Assembly: GCA_015060695.1 (NCBI GenBank)
Contig: SUYA01000001.1
Location: 232,686-296,685, forward strand
Reading direction: 5' to 3'
From: Mediterranea massiliensis
GTDB lineage: Bacteria; Bacteroidota; Bacteroidia; Bacteroidales; Bacteroidaceae
Length of the DNA stretch: 64,000 nt
Part shown: positions 17,448 to 27,079 of the stretch, piece by piece
Layout: each line of letters opens with the position of its first letter
How positions within the stretch are numbered: position 1 is the stretch's first letter
Notes under the pieces: generated by a model
What the model was told of the DNA's origin: nothing
The model's database searches: none
What the model saw: only the letters and a program-made list of their open reading frames with translations
Made by a program: the position numbers and the translations under genes

Positions 17448-18980
17448 TCAAAACGGTAGTGGTCCCTCCATACCAACTCCTCCAAAAGGATTGTCTGTTT
17501 GGGGAGGTGGCGGTGGTGGGGTGTTCATGCTGGAGCTGAAAGTACTTCCACTATCGTTGATAATATTGGAAAGCATATTGTCTTCGGGGTTCTCAAAACG
17601 GGTGTATTGTCCTAAGAAGCGCAGACGTACATCGCCTACTGCACCGTTACGGTGCTTGGCTATGATGATTTCGGCTTTGCCTCGCAGGTCTTCTCCATCA
17701 CTGGATGTGTATATCTTGTAGTATTCGGGACGGTGGATGAAGCATACCATGTCGGCATCTTGTTCGATGGCACCCGATTCACGAAGATCACTGAGCTGTG
17801 GACGTTTGCCTTCTTCGCCTTCGCGACTTTCTACACCACGATTCAGCTGACTCAAGGCAATGATGGGAATGTTCAACTCTTTGGCTAAGCCTTTCAGTGA
17901 ACGGGAAATGGTACTTACCTCTTCCTGACGGCTGCCGAACGACATTCCTGAAGCATTCATCAACTGAAGATAGTCGATGATGATGACTTTTACACCGTGT
18001 TCGCGCACTAACCGACGGGCTTTGGTACGTAATTCGAATACCGAGAGCGAAGGTGTGTCGTCAACATAAAGCGGTGCATCGAGCAGGTCGCGCAGTTTAT
18101 AGTCTAATTGTTGCCATTCATAATCGGCCAACTGACCGCTTTTAATTTTCTCACTGGGAATTTCGCAAACATTGGAGATAAGACGGTTTACCAACTGTAC
18201 GTTACTCATTTCGAGCGAAAAGAGTGCTACCGGATTGCGGAAATTGACGGCAATGTTCTTGGCCATAGAGAGTACAAAGGCTGTTTTTCCCATGGCAGGA
18301 CGTGCGGCAATGATTATCAAGTCGGAGTTCTGCCAACCGGAAGTCATCTTATCCAGCTTGGTGAAACCGCTTTCCAACCCGCTGAGACCATCGGTACGGG
18401 CGGCTGCTTTCTGAATCAGTTTATAGGCTTCTTCAATAACCGGATTAATCTGCGTGTAATCCTTCTTCATGTTCTGTTGCGAAATCTCGAACAATTTGCC
18501 TTCGGCCTCTTGCATCAGGTCGTCCACGTCGAGTGTTTCGTCAAACGCCTTGGTCTGTATATTGCTGGTGTAGGTAATCAGTTCACGAGCCAAATGTTTC
18601 TGGGCAATGATGCGGGCATGGTATTCGATGTGGGCCGATGATGCCACCTTACTACTGAGCTGTGTAATATAGAACGGTCCTCCTACCTCTTCCAAATCGC
18701 CGCGTTTGGCCAACTGTTCTTTTACAGTAAGAATATCTACCGGCTTCTGATTGATGGCCAGGTCGGTAATGGCGGCATAAATTAACTGATGCCGATGTTC
18801 GTAAAACGACTCAGGCCTTAATATTTCGCTGACTAACGAATATGCGTCTCTTTCAATCATCAACGCACCCAATACAGCCTCTTCTAACTCGGTGGCTTGT
18901 GGCTGAATGCGGCCATAATCGTTGACAGGAGTAGGCGTTTTGGGCCTTGTGGTACGTGTAGTTCTTCTTTCTGTTGCCAT
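17448..18980 (-). CDS. dnaB: Replicative DNA helicase DnaB
   Basis: DnaB is the hexameric helicase that unwinds the fork 5'-3' and loads primase. The 510-residue protein has the N-terminal dimerising domain (about 25-130), a linker, and a RecA-like motor with Walker A 'ARPAMGKT' (226-233), a Walker B 'VIIIDYLQLM' segment and 'ALSQLNRGVE'. The Pro/Gly-rich C-terminal tail ('PPPPPPQTDNPFGG') is disordered and common in Bacteroidetes homologues. No intein is present. A minus-strand -7 box TACCTTTG (19010-19017) lies about 30 bp upstream. Confidence 0.97.
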   Translation of the reverse strand: MATERRTTRTTRPKTPTPVNDYGRIQPQATELEEAVLGALMIERDAYSLVSEILRPESFYEHRHQLIYAAITDLAINQKPVDILTVKEQLAKRGDLEEVGGPFYITQLSSKVASSAHIEYHARIIAQKHLARELITYTSNIQTKAFDETLDVDDLMQEAEGKLFEISQQNMKKDYTQINPVIEEAYKLIQKAAARTDGLSGLESGFTKLDKMTSGWQNSDLIIIAARPAMGKTAFVLSMAKNIAVNFRNPVALFSLEMSNVQLVNRLISNVCEIPSEKIKSGQLADYEWQQLDYKLRDLLDAPLYVDDTPSLSVFELRTKARRLVREHGVKVIIIDYLQLMNASGMSFGSRQEEVSTISRSLKGLAKELNIPIIALSQLNRGVESREGEEGKRPQLSDLRESGAIEQDADMVCFIHRPEYYKIYTSSDGEDLRGKAEIIIAKHRNGAVGDVRLRFLGQYTRFENPEDNMLSNIINDSGSTFSSSMNTPPPPPPQTDNPFGGVGMEGPLPF

Positions 18981-19129
18981 TTTGATGCACTGTTTCTATT
19001 TAGGAATGGCAAAGGTAGGATTTTTCTGATGAATAACTTCTGAAATATTAGATAATTTTTCCATGCTATATTAACAGAAAGTTGTTAACTTTGCATGCAT
19101 ATCTGTAACTAACTAATTCGTACATCAAG

Positions 19130-19957
19130 ATGATTGCATTTCCAAATGCCAAGATAAACCTTGGGTTGAACATAACCGAGAAGCGTACCGATGGATACCA
19201 TAATCTGGAAACCATCTTCTACCCCATTCCGGTGGAAGATGCGCTGGAAGTAACACTGCTGAAAGAAGCCGGAAAGCCTTATCAGTTACATCAAGCCGGA
19301 CTGGAAATAGCCGGTGATGCAGAGAGTAATTTAGTGATTAAGGCCTACAAGATGCTGAACGAACACCATCCATTGCCACCGGTAGATATTCATCTGCTGA
19401 AGCACATCCCCTCAGGAGCCGGATTGGGAGGAGGTTCGGCCGATGCTGCGTGTATGCTGAAATTGTTGAACGAATTGTTTGCATTGCAATTAGCCGACGA
19501 ACAACTGGAAGACTATGCGGCTCGATTGGGAGCCGACTGTGCCTTCTTCATAAAAAATCGCCCAACCTATGCCGAGGGAATAGGAAACATCTTTTCGCCT
19601 ATTGAACTTTCATTGAAGGGATATCAGATTTATCTGGTTAAGCCGAATGTTTTTGTGTCTACTCGTGATGCTTTTGCACAAATAAAACCGAAGTATCCGG
19701 AAGTTTCGCTGAAAGAGGTCATAAAACTACCAATTGAGGAGTGGCGCCACTTGATGGTGAATGATTTTGAAGCCAGTGTATTCCCACAGTTTCCGGTCAT
19801 TGGCGAGATAAAGAACACGCTGTATAGTGCCGGTGCTATCTATGCTTCGATGAGTGGTAGTGGTTCATCTGTATTCGGCTTGTTTGCTCCGGAGGTGTTA
19901 CTCCCGGATATAGACTTCGGAAAGGATGCTTTTGTTTATAAAGGAGTATTGGGTTAA
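19130..19957 (+). CDS. ispE: 4-diphosphocytidyl-2-C-methyl-D-erythritol kinase
   Basis: IspE is the GHMP kinase of the MEP isoprenoid pathway that phosphorylates CDP-ME at the 2-hydroxyl. The 275-residue protein has the opening '[20 protein letters not shown]', the ATP loop '[15 protein letters not shown]' (about 89-103) and the third motif '[12 protein letters not shown]' (about 242-253). A -7 element TAACTTTG sits at 19086-19093. The gene is divergent from dnaB and is followed 56 bp later by a PepSY-like gene. Confidence 0.97.
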   Translation: MIAFPNAKINLGLNITEKRTDGYHNLETIFYPIPVEDALEVTLLKEAGKPYQLHQAGLEIAGDAESNLVIKAYKMLNEHHPLPPVDIHLLKHIPSGAGLGGGSADAACMLKLLNELFALQLADEQLEDYAARLGADCAFFIKNRPTYAEGIGNIFSPIELSLKGYQIYLVKPNVFVSTRDAFAQIKPKYPEVSLKEVIKLPIEEWRHLMVNDFEASVFPQFPVIGEIKNTLYSAGAIYASMSGSGSSVFGLFAPEVLLPDIDFGKDAFVYKGVLG

Positions 19958-20013
19958 AGCAAACATTCTTGTCGCTCGGACGTTTTATCGGGGAATTATT
20001 AAATTACCTCGAT

Positions 20014-20496
20014 ATGAAAAACTTTAGAATGATAGTTTGCTTAGGATGGTGCTTGTTTGTGGTAACTAAACTATGGGCTTATCATCCTCCTCAGCAGGTA
20101 CAGACTGCGTTTAGCCAATTATATCCTTCGGTAACAGAAGTTGCATGGGATAAAAAAGGAGAATGGTACATAGCTGCATTTATTTTTAATAATAAAGAAA
20201 AGGCAGTATGGTTTGATAGAAAAGCCCAATGGGTAATGAAGGAAACGGATGTGGATGCGTTGGCAGACATACCTCAAGTTGTAGCCGAAGCATATAGAGC
20301 AAATAGGATGGCATCTATGTGGATAAAGGATATTCGCATCATTGATTTTCCGAAAAAGCCTTCGGTAGTTGCCATTACGGTACGTGAATCAAATTCAGAA
20401 GTGGAATTTATACAATTCTATTCGTTGGGTGGCAAGTTGCTGCAAAGCCTCAATGCCACCCAACTGGGTGTGGAAATCTATCCGGGTTTGTTTTGA
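20014..20496 (+). CDS. PepSY-like (DUF2874) secreted protein
   Basis: The 160-residue protein, from the ATG at 20014, has a signal sequence ('MIVCLGWCLFVVTKLWAYH') and one BLIP/PepSY-like repeat beginning 'VQTAFSQLYPSVTEVAWDKK', followed by 'EWYIAAFIFNNKEKAVWFD'. Such proteins are exported in Bacteroidetes and resemble beta-lactamase-inhibitor folds, but their role is unknown. An upstream in-frame ATG (19969) adds 15 residues without signal character, so the later start is preferred. It ends 1 bp from the convergent GH43 gene. Confidence 0.8.
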   Translation: MKNFRMIVCLGWCLFVVTKLWAYHPPQQVQTAFSQLYPSVTEVAWDKKGEWYIAAFIFNNKEKAVWFDRKAQWVMKETDVDALADIPQVVAEAYRANRMASMWIKDIRIIDFPKKPSVVAITVRESNSEVEFIQFYSLGGKLLQSLNATQLGVEIYPGLF

Positions 20497-20497
20497 G

Positions 20498-21526
20498 TTA
20501 TTTATCGGTAACAATCCAACCTTTCTTGTCGAATGACAGAGGACGGATAAAGAGTTTGGCTCTACCATCTTCGGCTTTTTCGTAAGCATGAGAGATGAAA
20601 TATACCTGACCGTCGAAATCATACACCGAACAATGGCCTACACCAAAATAGGTATCATTGGGACCATAAAGGTAAGTTCCCCCACCCTTTGTCATAGGTT
20701 TGCCTTCTTTATCGATATAAGGACCTTCTATGTTCTTTGAACGGCCATATACGGTTTTGTAAGTAGATTTTTCACCTCGACAACAATAGTCAAAACTAAC
20801 AAACAGGTAGTAGTAGTCACCGTGTTTGAAGATGAAAGGTGCTTCGATGGCATTGTCGCCAGCTTCAATGGTATTTTTACCCTCAACGGTGTGGGTTATT
20901 TCAGAGAGTACGACCTCTTTGTCAATGCGTCTGGCAATGGTTACCGGTGTAGTTGTCGGTGTTTGAAAATTCTCTTTTGACAGTTTTATCAATTGGATAC
21001 CGTCCCAGAAAGAACCATATGTCAGGTATGGATTACCTTTCTCATCGACAATTAGGTTAGGATCTATGGCGTTCCAATTATCCTTGTTGCGGTGGGAAGC
21101 GATAACCATTCCTTTATCTACCCAACCGAAATCGGGTGATTTAGGATCAAGGGTTTTGTTGACAGCTAAACCGATGGCACTACCATTCTTTCCGAATGTG
21201 GAGCAGGAATAGTATAAATACCAAGTACCATTATGATGATAAATATCGGGAGCCCAAGTGTGTCCACGATAACCGGGAACGGTGTCTTGCGCCCACTGTG
21301 GTGTTTCTTTTAAAACTGAAGGTTCAAATTTCCACTCTTTCATGTCGGCACTCGACATAACTCCTACTCTCATGCCGGTAGCAAAGATGTAATATCTGCC
21401 ATCTTCCCCTTTGGCCATTACGGGGTCGTGTACGTCGGGGTGTATCACAGAGGAAGGTCTCTCTCTTTGTGCAAAAACATTGAAAGCTGTTGTTGTTAAC
21501 AACAAAAAGATAAATATTTTTTTCAT
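20498..21526 (-). CDS. Glycoside hydrolase family 43, arabinanase-like
   Basis: The 342-residue secreted enzyme starts MKKIFIFLLLTTTAFNVFAQ. It shows GH43 five-bladed propeller landmarks: 'HPDVHDPVMAKG' (catalytic-base Asp near 34), 'WAPDIYHHNGTWYLYYS', 'NAIDPNLIVD' (pKa-modulating Asp) and 'EAPFIFKHGDYYYLF' (acid Glu). The pattern, including 'YRGHTWAPDI', is closest to endo-alpha-1,5-L-arabinanases. No SusC/D or regulator is adjacent, so this is an isolated enzyme. The ATG at 21524-21526 is chosen over one 33 bp upstream because it begins a normal signal peptide. Confidence 0.85.
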   Translation of the reverse strand: MKKIFIFLLLTTTAFNVFAQRERPSSVIHPDVHDPVMAKGEDGRYYIFATGMRVGVMSSADMKEWKFEPSVLKETPQWAQDTVPGYRGHTWAPDIYHHNGTWYLYYSCSTFGKNGSAIGLAVNKTLDPKSPDFGWVDKGMVIASHRNKDNWNAIDPNLIVDEKGNPYLTYGSFWDGIQLIKLSKENFQTPTTTPVTIARRIDKEVVLSEITHTVEGKNTIEAGDNAIEAPFIFKHGDYYYLFVSFDYCCRGEKSTYKTVYGRSKNIEGPYIDKEGKPMTKGGGTYLYGPNDTYFGVGHCSVYDFDGQVYFISHAYEKAEDGRAKLFIRPLSFDKKGWIVTDK

Positions 21527-21601
21527 GGTGTATATAATATATAAAGTTGTTTTTTGCAAATATAAAGGATATTATATTAAATACAAATTATAATTACAAA
21601 A

Positions 21602-21639
21602 AAAGGTTGAAATCTGTTTTTAAGCAGATTCCAACCTTT
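21602..21639 (-). terminator. Terminator after purT
   Basis: AAAGGTTGAAATCTG (21602-21616) pairs with CAGATTCCAACCTTT (21625-21639) with a single mismatch. On the minus strand the stem is followed by a run of T, as expected at the end of the DUF4301-purT transcript. Confidence 0.85.
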
Positions 21640-21658
21640 CTTATAAAACAATTTCTTA

Positions 21659-22825
21659 TCAATATACTTCTACACGATCGGCAATGGATTTACACTTGTC
21701 ACGTAATGCATCGAGGTCACTACCATTGGGGGCATAGCATAGCACAACGCCCATACGGCGATTCAAACGGGTTGTAGGCTTGCCGAAAATGCGAAGGTAA
21801 GTATCCTCTTCTTTGGTTACCTCTTCCATGCCGCGATAGTTAGGACGTTCTTGACTGGCGATGGGCGACAAGATTACCGCACTTGCTCCACAACGTTCTT
21901 GTTTAATACCGGGGATTGGAAGACCAAGCACAGCACGACAATGAAGTTCAAACTCGTTGAGATTCTGAGTACCTGCTAATGTTACCATACCGGTGTCGTG
22001 CGGACGTGGAGATAATTCAGAGAAATATACACCGTTTTCATTGCTGAGGAAGAACTCTACTCCCCAAATACCAGCACCAGTCAAGGCACGTGTAACCTTT
22101 TCTGCCATATCTTGTGCTTCTTTCAGATGGTCGGGGCGAATAGGTGCCGGTTGGAAGCTTTCACGGTAATCACCACTTTTCTGAACGTGTCCAATGGGAG
22201 GACAGAAAAGTGTAGGACCGTTTTGTTGGGTAACGGTAAGCAAGGTTATTTCACTATCGAAGTGGATAAATTCTTCGATAATAAGTTCCTTGATATCGCC
22301 TCTACTTCCACTACATCCATATTCCCATGCATGTTCCAAGTCGTCGGCTGTCTTCACAAGTGATTGTCCTTTGCCTGACGATGACATCAATGGTTTAACT
22401 ACACATGGGAAGCCAACTTTTTCAGCGGCCTCTTTTAGTTCTTCCAATGACTTGGCATAGAAATATTTGGCAGTTTTCAGTCCTAACTCTTTAGCAGCAA
22501 GGTCACGAATGGCCTTGCGATTCATAGTAAAGTTGACGGCACGTGCACTGGGTACTACCTGTATGCCTTGTTTTTCAAAATCGTATAGACGCTCGGTACG
22601 GATGGCTTCTATTTCGGGGACAATGATGTCGGGTTGATGTTTGCGTACAACTTCTTCGAGTGCATCGCCGTCAAGCATGCTGAATACTTCATAATCATCT
22701 GCTACTTGCATAGCGGGGGCACCAGCATAAGAATCGCAAGCTATCACATATTGTCCTTTACGTTGTGCAGAGATGACAAACTCCTTACCTAATTCACCGG
22801 AACCTAATAATAATATCTTTTTCAT
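21659..22825 (-). CDS. purT: Formate-dependent phosphoribosylglycinamide formyltransferase 2
   Basis: PurT makes formyl-GAR from GAR, formate and ATP in purine synthesis, avoiding the folate-dependent PurN step. The 388-residue ATP-grasp protein opens '[20 protein letters not shown]', has the ATP-grasp lid '[14 protein letters not shown]' (about 150-163), and the metal-binding '[22 protein letters not shown]' region. Length and motifs match PurT rather than PurK. It follows DUF4301 by 31 bp and ends at a hairpin. Confidence 0.96.
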   Translation of the reverse strand: MKKILLLGSGELGKEFVISAQRKGQYVIACDSYAGAPAMQVADDYEVFSMLDGDALEEVVRKHQPDIIVPEIEAIRTERLYDFEKQGIQVVPSARAVNFTMNRKAIRDLAAKELGLKTAKYFYAKSLEELKEAAEKVGFPCVVKPLMSSSGKGQSLVKTADDLEHAWEYGCSGSRGDIKELIIEEFIHFDSEITLLTVTQQNGPTLFCPPIGHVQKSGDYRESFQPAPIRPDHLKEAQDMAEKVTRALTGAGIWGVEFFLSNENGVYFSELSPRPHDTGMVTLAGTQNLNEFELHCRAVLGLPIPGIKQERCGASAVILSPIASQERPNYRGMEEVTKEEDTYLRIFGKPTTRLNRRMGVVLCYAPNGSDLDALRDKCKSIADRVEVY

Positions 22826-22856
22826 ATTTCACTCTGTTTTATGGCTCTTATTGTTA

Positions 22857-24374
22857 TTATTGATGTTGCTCTCTTAATAAATCATTAACGGTTTTTACCG
22901 GATTGAAAGTACTTAAAGGAACCTCTACGAATATGGTGTTCCAATTACTCATGGCACCATTCCACAATCCTGGTAGTTCAAGTGCTTTCAGTTCTTTTCC
23001 GTTCTTTGACTTATAAGAAATGAAACCGGTTGCTTTATCTACGTAATCTACCAAGTTGAATTTGTTACCTTTAAAGTCGCGCACTGCACAAACCAAATCA
23101 ACCGGATTGAAGTGTGTGCCCTTTTCGAACATTTCTTTCTTGACTGGGTCGTTCATATCTATTTGTGAACTTTCCAAAATTTGCAATGAAATAGTTCCGT
23201 CGTTGTTGTATGCTAAAAATGGTCCGCCACCAGGTTCGCCTACATTCTTTACCATACCACAAACTCGCATCGGGCGATTGAGTTTTTTCTTTAAATAGAT
23301 AACTAATTCAGAATCTTCCAGGTTTTTGGTTTCGGGATTTTTACAATAGAGTTCTTTTTGCACGAATTGTAAGATGTCTAAAACTTGTTCGTGGCTATAT
23401 TTACCCGATTCTAATAATTGAAGATATCCAAATGCTTTTTGTTGTAATGACACTAAAACACCGGCCAACAGTTTTTTATATAATACGGTGTCTCCTTTCA
23501 GTTTGTCGGGTACAACATTGTCAATGTTTTTAATGAATATGATATCGGCTTCCAGATCGTTTAAGTTTTCAATCAATGCACCATGACCGCCAGGACGGAA
23601 TAATAGCTTGCCATTGTCGCGGAAAGGTTTATTTTCCATGTCGGCAGCAACCGTGTCTGTACTAGGTTTCTGTTCAGAAAAACTGATGACATATTCTACT
23701 CCAAATTTCTTGGCATAGGCTGTGGCTTTTTCTTCAACCAATGCTTGGAATAAGGGGCGATGTTCGGGTGAAACTGTAAAGTGAACGTTTACCTTTCCGC
23801 TCTTATTGGAAGCATAGAGTGCACCCTCTACTAAATGTTCTTCCAATGGGGTGCGACTACCGCTTTCATAGCTATGGAATTTGAGTAAGCCTTTAGGTAA
23901 TGCTCCATAGTTTAACCCGGCATTTTCTAATAACGTAGCTACTATAACTTTATAGCATTTATTCTCTAACAGCTCATTAATATCTTGACCAGTAGTTTGT
24001 TTGCAGGATTTATTTAAGTCTTCGTAAAATGCAAAATTTTCTATTTTCTCAAAAAAATATTTCTCAAAACTTGTTTGTGGAGTATCGTAATCGGCGCCTA
24101 AGAATTCGAATAAGTTTTTGAACATACGACTGGCAGCACCTGATGCTGGTACAAACTTCAATATGGTTTTATCGGTTTGAGTATATGCTTCCCATGCATT
24201 CAGGTATTTTTTTTGTTTCTCTGCATCGGGAGCCAAAATGCCATCTTCTATGGAAGCTGCTGCCGAAAGTCTTAAAAAAGGAAAACCTTTTTCAAAATCG
24301 GCTAATTGAGCCTTTACTTGTTCTTCCGAAATGCCTTTTTTTTCCAGCAAATCTTTGTCTTGAGGTGTTAACAT
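22857..24374 (-). CDS. DUF4301 family protein
   Basis: The 505-residue protein starts MLTPQDKDLLEKKGISEEQV. It contains 'FVPASGAASRMFKNLFEFLG' and 'FRPGGHGALIENLNDLEADIIFIKNIDNV' segments that resemble nucleotidyltransferase-type sugar-nucleotide loops, and it ends 'LREQHQ'. The family is common in Bacteroidetes; its function is not known. The upstream ATG at 24509 would overlap relA and add a hydrophobic stretch lying under the promoter, so the ATG at 24372-24374 is used. A -7 box TATTTTTG (minus, 24402-24409) lies 28 bp upstream, with a TTG about 21 bp further. Confidence 0.85.
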   Translation of the reverse strand: MLTPQDKDLLEKKGISEEQVKAQLADFEKGFPFLRLSAAASIEDGILAPDAEKQKKYLNAWEAYTQTDKTILKFVPASGAASRMFKNLFEFLGADYDTPQTSFEKYFFEKIENFAFYEDLNKSCKQTTGQDINELLENKCYKVIVATLLENAGLNYGALPKGLLKFHSYESGSRTPLEEHLVEGALYASNKSGKVNVHFTVSPEHRPLFQALVEEKATAYAKKFGVEYVISFSEQKPSTDTVAADMENKPFRDNGKLLFRPGGHGALIENLNDLEADIIFIKNIDNVVPDKLKGDTVLYKKLLAGVLVSLQQKAFGYLQLLESGKYSHEQVLDILQFVQKELYCKNPETKNLEDSELVIYLKKKLNRPMRVCGMVKNVGEPGGGPFLAYNNDGTISLQILESSQIDMNDPVKKEMFEKGTHFNPVDLVCAVRDFKGNKFNLVDYVDKATGFISYKSKNGKELKALELPGLWNGAMSNWNTIFVEVPLSTFNPVKTVNDLLREQHQ

Positions 24375-24401
24375 ATGATTATAATTTAAAAATTCAATGC
24401 C

Positions 24402-24459
24402 CAAAAATACAAAAAAAGCAGAAGCTGCGTCAAGAAACCAAAGAAAAAAAGTATTTTTG
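24402..24459. promoter_or_regulatory. Divergent -7 boxes for DUF4301 and relA
   Basis: TATTTTTG occurs on the minus strand at 24402-24409 (with TTG as complement of CAA 24431-24433, spacing 21) and on the plus strand at 24452-24459, 23 bp before the relA ATG. The plus box has no clear -33 element. Confidence 0.5.
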
Positions 24460-24481
24460 AGGCAGAAATAATGAATTATAT

Positions 24482-26704
24482 ATGGAATTGGAAGATTTTT
24501 TTGTACCAAAAGAGAAACAGCTCCTCTATACTTTATATAGAAAACTTTTACAATTGTCGGGTGATACCTTGCTGAAGGACGATTGCAAGAAGTTAAAGAA
24601 TCACTTGATAAACTCCATACAGAACGACCGTATTCAACGTGATGTTTTTGGTTTGAATCCGGTTATTAAAGATATGCAGACAGCCATTATTGTGGCCGAA
24701 GAGATAGGTATGAAGCGTGCCTCTATATTAGCACTGATGTTACATGACTCGGTAAGTTGCGGCACATGTACCTTGGCTGAAGTGGAGAGGGAATATGGAG
24801 GAGATGTGGCGAGTATTGTACAAGGTATTATACGTATACATAATCTCTACACAAAAAATCCGACTATAGAATCGGAGAATTTTCGTAACTTATTGTTGAC
24901 TTTTGCTGAAGACATGCGAGTCATTCTCATTATGATAGCAGACCGTGTAAACGTGATGCGACAGATAAAGGATGCTGAGGATGACGAAGCACGTCGTCAG
25001 GTCTCAAATGAGGCGGCCTATCTATATGCACCATTGGCTCATAAGTTGGGCTTATATAAATTGAAGTCCGAACTAGAAGACTTGTCGCTGAAATATACAG
25101 AAAAGGAGATGTATTATCACATCAAAGAGAAATTGAATGAAACCAAAGCTTCGCGTGATCGATACATAGCTTCGTTTATTACACCGGTAAAGGAAAAGTT
25201 AGTAGCTTCCGGACTGAGATTTTATATTAAAGGGCGCACCAAGTCAATACACTCCATCTATCAAAAGATGAAGAAACAACAATGTTCTTTCGAAGGAGTG
25301 TACGACTTGTTTGCCATTCGCATCATTATTGATTCGGAGTTGGAGAAGGAGAAGCAAGAGTGCTGGCAAGCTTATTCTATTGTCACCGATATGTATCAAC
25401 CCAATCCAAAACGTTTGCGTGACTGGCTTTCAGTGCCAAAAAGCAATGGCTATGAATCGTTACACATTACTGTGATGGGGCCCGAAGGAAAATGGGTTGA
25501 GGTACAGATTCGTACCGAACGAATGGATGAGATTGCTGAACGAGGACTTGCTGCCCATTGGCGATACAAAGGGGTGAAAGGTGAATCGGGATTGGATGAG
25601 TGGCTGACGTCGGTACGCGAAGCGTTGGAAAACAGCGACAATAACGGCTTAGAGACTATGGATCAATTTAAACTGGATTTATATGAGGATGAGGTGTTTG
25701 TATTCACCCCCAAAGGAGACTTGTTTAAATTGGCCAAAGGTTCTACGGTACTTGATTTTGCATTTCATATACACAGCAAGTTGGGTTGCAAGTGTATTGG
25801 CGCTAAGGTTAACGGAAAGAATGTTCAATTAAGACATCGACTAAGCAGTGGAGATCAGGTGGAGATTATGACATCGAATTCTCAATCACCAAAGCATGAC
25901 TGGCTGAAAATTGTAGCGACCTCGAAAGCACGTACCAAAATACGTCAGGCATTGAAGGAGATTGATGCTCGTCAGCACCAATATGCCAAAGAGACATTGG
26001 AACGAAAATTCAAGAACCGGAAAATTGAATATGATGATGGAGTAATGATGCGACTTATCAAACGCATGGGTTACAAGATTGTGACCGATTTCTATCAAGC
26101 TATTGCTGACGAGACGCTGGATGTAAATCTAATTATAGATAACTATGTAGAGCAGCAGAAACGTGAAAACGAGCAGCATGACGAGGTAATTTATCGCAGT
26201 GCAGAGGGTTATAATTTGCAACAGACACCCTTGCCTGACGAGCGCGGAGCCAAAGAAGATGTATTGGTTATTGACCAAAATTTGAAAGGATTGGAATTTA
26301 AGTTGGCACGTTGTTGTAACCCGATTTATGGTGATGATGTGTTTGGTTTTGTCAGTGTAACGGGTGGAATAAAGATTCACCGTACCGATTGTCCGAATGC
26401 TACCGAATTGCGTCAACGTTTCGGCTACCGCATTGTAAAAGCCCGTTGGGCAGGTAAGGCCGTAGGGGCAGAATATCCCATAACTTTACGTGTAGTAGGA
26501 CACGATGATATAGGCATTGTAAACAATATCACCTCTATTATATCTAAAGAAATGGGAATTACCTTGCGAAGTATCAGTATTGATTCGTATGACGGGTTAT
26601 TCTCTGGTAATTTAACCATTATGATCGGTGATACGGGACGTTTGGAGGCACTTATTAAAAAATTGCGTACGGTAAAGGGTGTGAAACAAGTAACAAGAAA
26701 CTAA
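24482..26704 (+). CDS. relA: RelA/SpoT family (p)ppGpp synthetase with degenerate hydrolase domain
   Basis: The 740-residue protein has the order HD-like domain (about 40-200), synthetase (about 230-390, 'GRTKSIHSIYQKM', 'VYDLFAIRIII', 'SNGYESLHITV', 'VEVQIRTERMDEIAERGLAAHW'), TGS (about 405-465), helical/zinc-finger region ('RCCNPIYGDDVFGFV') and C-terminal ACT ('ISIDSYDGLFSGNLTIMI'). In the hydrolase domain only the central HD (88-89) is kept: the upstream HP motif is missing, the ED after HD reads SCG, and LHNMRT reads VNVMRQ. It is therefore probably a synthetase-only RelA, not a bifunctional SpoT. dgkA follows after 3 bp. Confidence 0.93.
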   Translation: MELEDFFVPKEKQLLYTLYRKLLQLSGDTLLKDDCKKLKNHLINSIQNDRIQRDVFGLNPVIKDMQTAIIVAEEIGMKRASILALMLHDSVSCGTCTLAEVEREYGGDVASIVQGIIRIHNLYTKNPTIESENFRNLLLTFAEDMRVILIMIADRVNVMRQIKDAEDDEARRQVSNEAAYLYAPLAHKLGLYKLKSELEDLSLKYTEKEMYYHIKEKLNETKASRDRYIASFITPVKEKLVASGLRFYIKGRTKSIHSIYQKMKKQQCSFEGVYDLFAIRIIIDSELEKEKQECWQAYSIVTDMYQPNPKRLRDWLSVPKSNGYESLHITVMGPEGKWVEVQIRTERMDEIAERGLAAHWRYKGVKGESGLDEWLTSVREALENSDNNGLETMDQFKLDLYEDEVFVFTPKGDLFKLAKGSTVLDFAFHIHSKLGCKCIGAKVNGKNVQLRHRLSSGDQVEIMTSNSQSPKHDWLKIVATSKARTKIRQALKEIDARQHQYAKETLERKFKNRKIEYDDGVMMRLIKRMGYKIVTDFYQAIADETLDVNLIIDNYVEQQKRENEQHDEVIYRSAEGYNLQQTPLPDERGAKEDVLVIDQNLKGLEFKLARCCNPIYGDDVFGFVSVTGGIKIHRTDCPNATELRQRFGYRIVKARWAGKAVGAEYPITLRVVGHDDIGIVNNITSIISKEMGITLRSISIDSYDGLFSGNLTIMIGDTGRLEALIKKLRTVKGVKQVTRN

Positions 26705-26707
26705 GTT

Positions 26708-27079
26708 ATGAAATACGATTTCAAGAAGCAGATGCGCAGCTTCGGCTATGCTTGGAAAGGCATCGGTAGCTGTGTGGGGCATGAGCAGAACCTAAGTTTT
26801 CATCTTATTACAGCTGTGGTGGTGGTGATTATGGGGTTCTGTTTTGACATTAGCCGCATAGAGTGGATTATAGTGACGGGATGTATAGGGGTGGTGATTG
26901 CCGCCGAACTATTCAATAGTGCAGTGGAGAATTTGGTCGATTTGGTGTCGCCCGAATATCATCCGTTGGCTGGGCGTGTAAAAGATATAGCCGCAGGAGC
27001 TGTATTGGTGAGTGCCGTATCTGCAGCTATCGTAGGATTGCTGGTGTTTATTCCCTACCTACGTTGCATTTGCTTGTAA
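26708..27079 (+). CDS. dgkA: Diacylglycerol/undecaprenol kinase
   Basis: This 123-residue membrane protein has three helices and the family motif 'AAELFNSAVENLVDLVSPEYHPLAGRVKDIAAGAVL' spanning about 69-104 (catalytic Glu and metal-binding residues of DgkA). It phosphorylates diacylglycerol or undecaprenol; in Gram-positive relatives the latter dominates, so the substrate here is open. It lies 3 bp after relA and overlaps the 3' end of the convergent MFS gene by 25 bp. Confidence 0.93.
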   Translation: MKYDFKKQMRSFGYAWKGIGSCVGHEQNLSFHLITAVVVVIMGFCFDISRIEWIIVTGCIGVVIAAELFNSAVENLVDLVSPEYHPLAGRVKDIAAGAVLVSAVSAAIVGLLVFIPYLRCICL

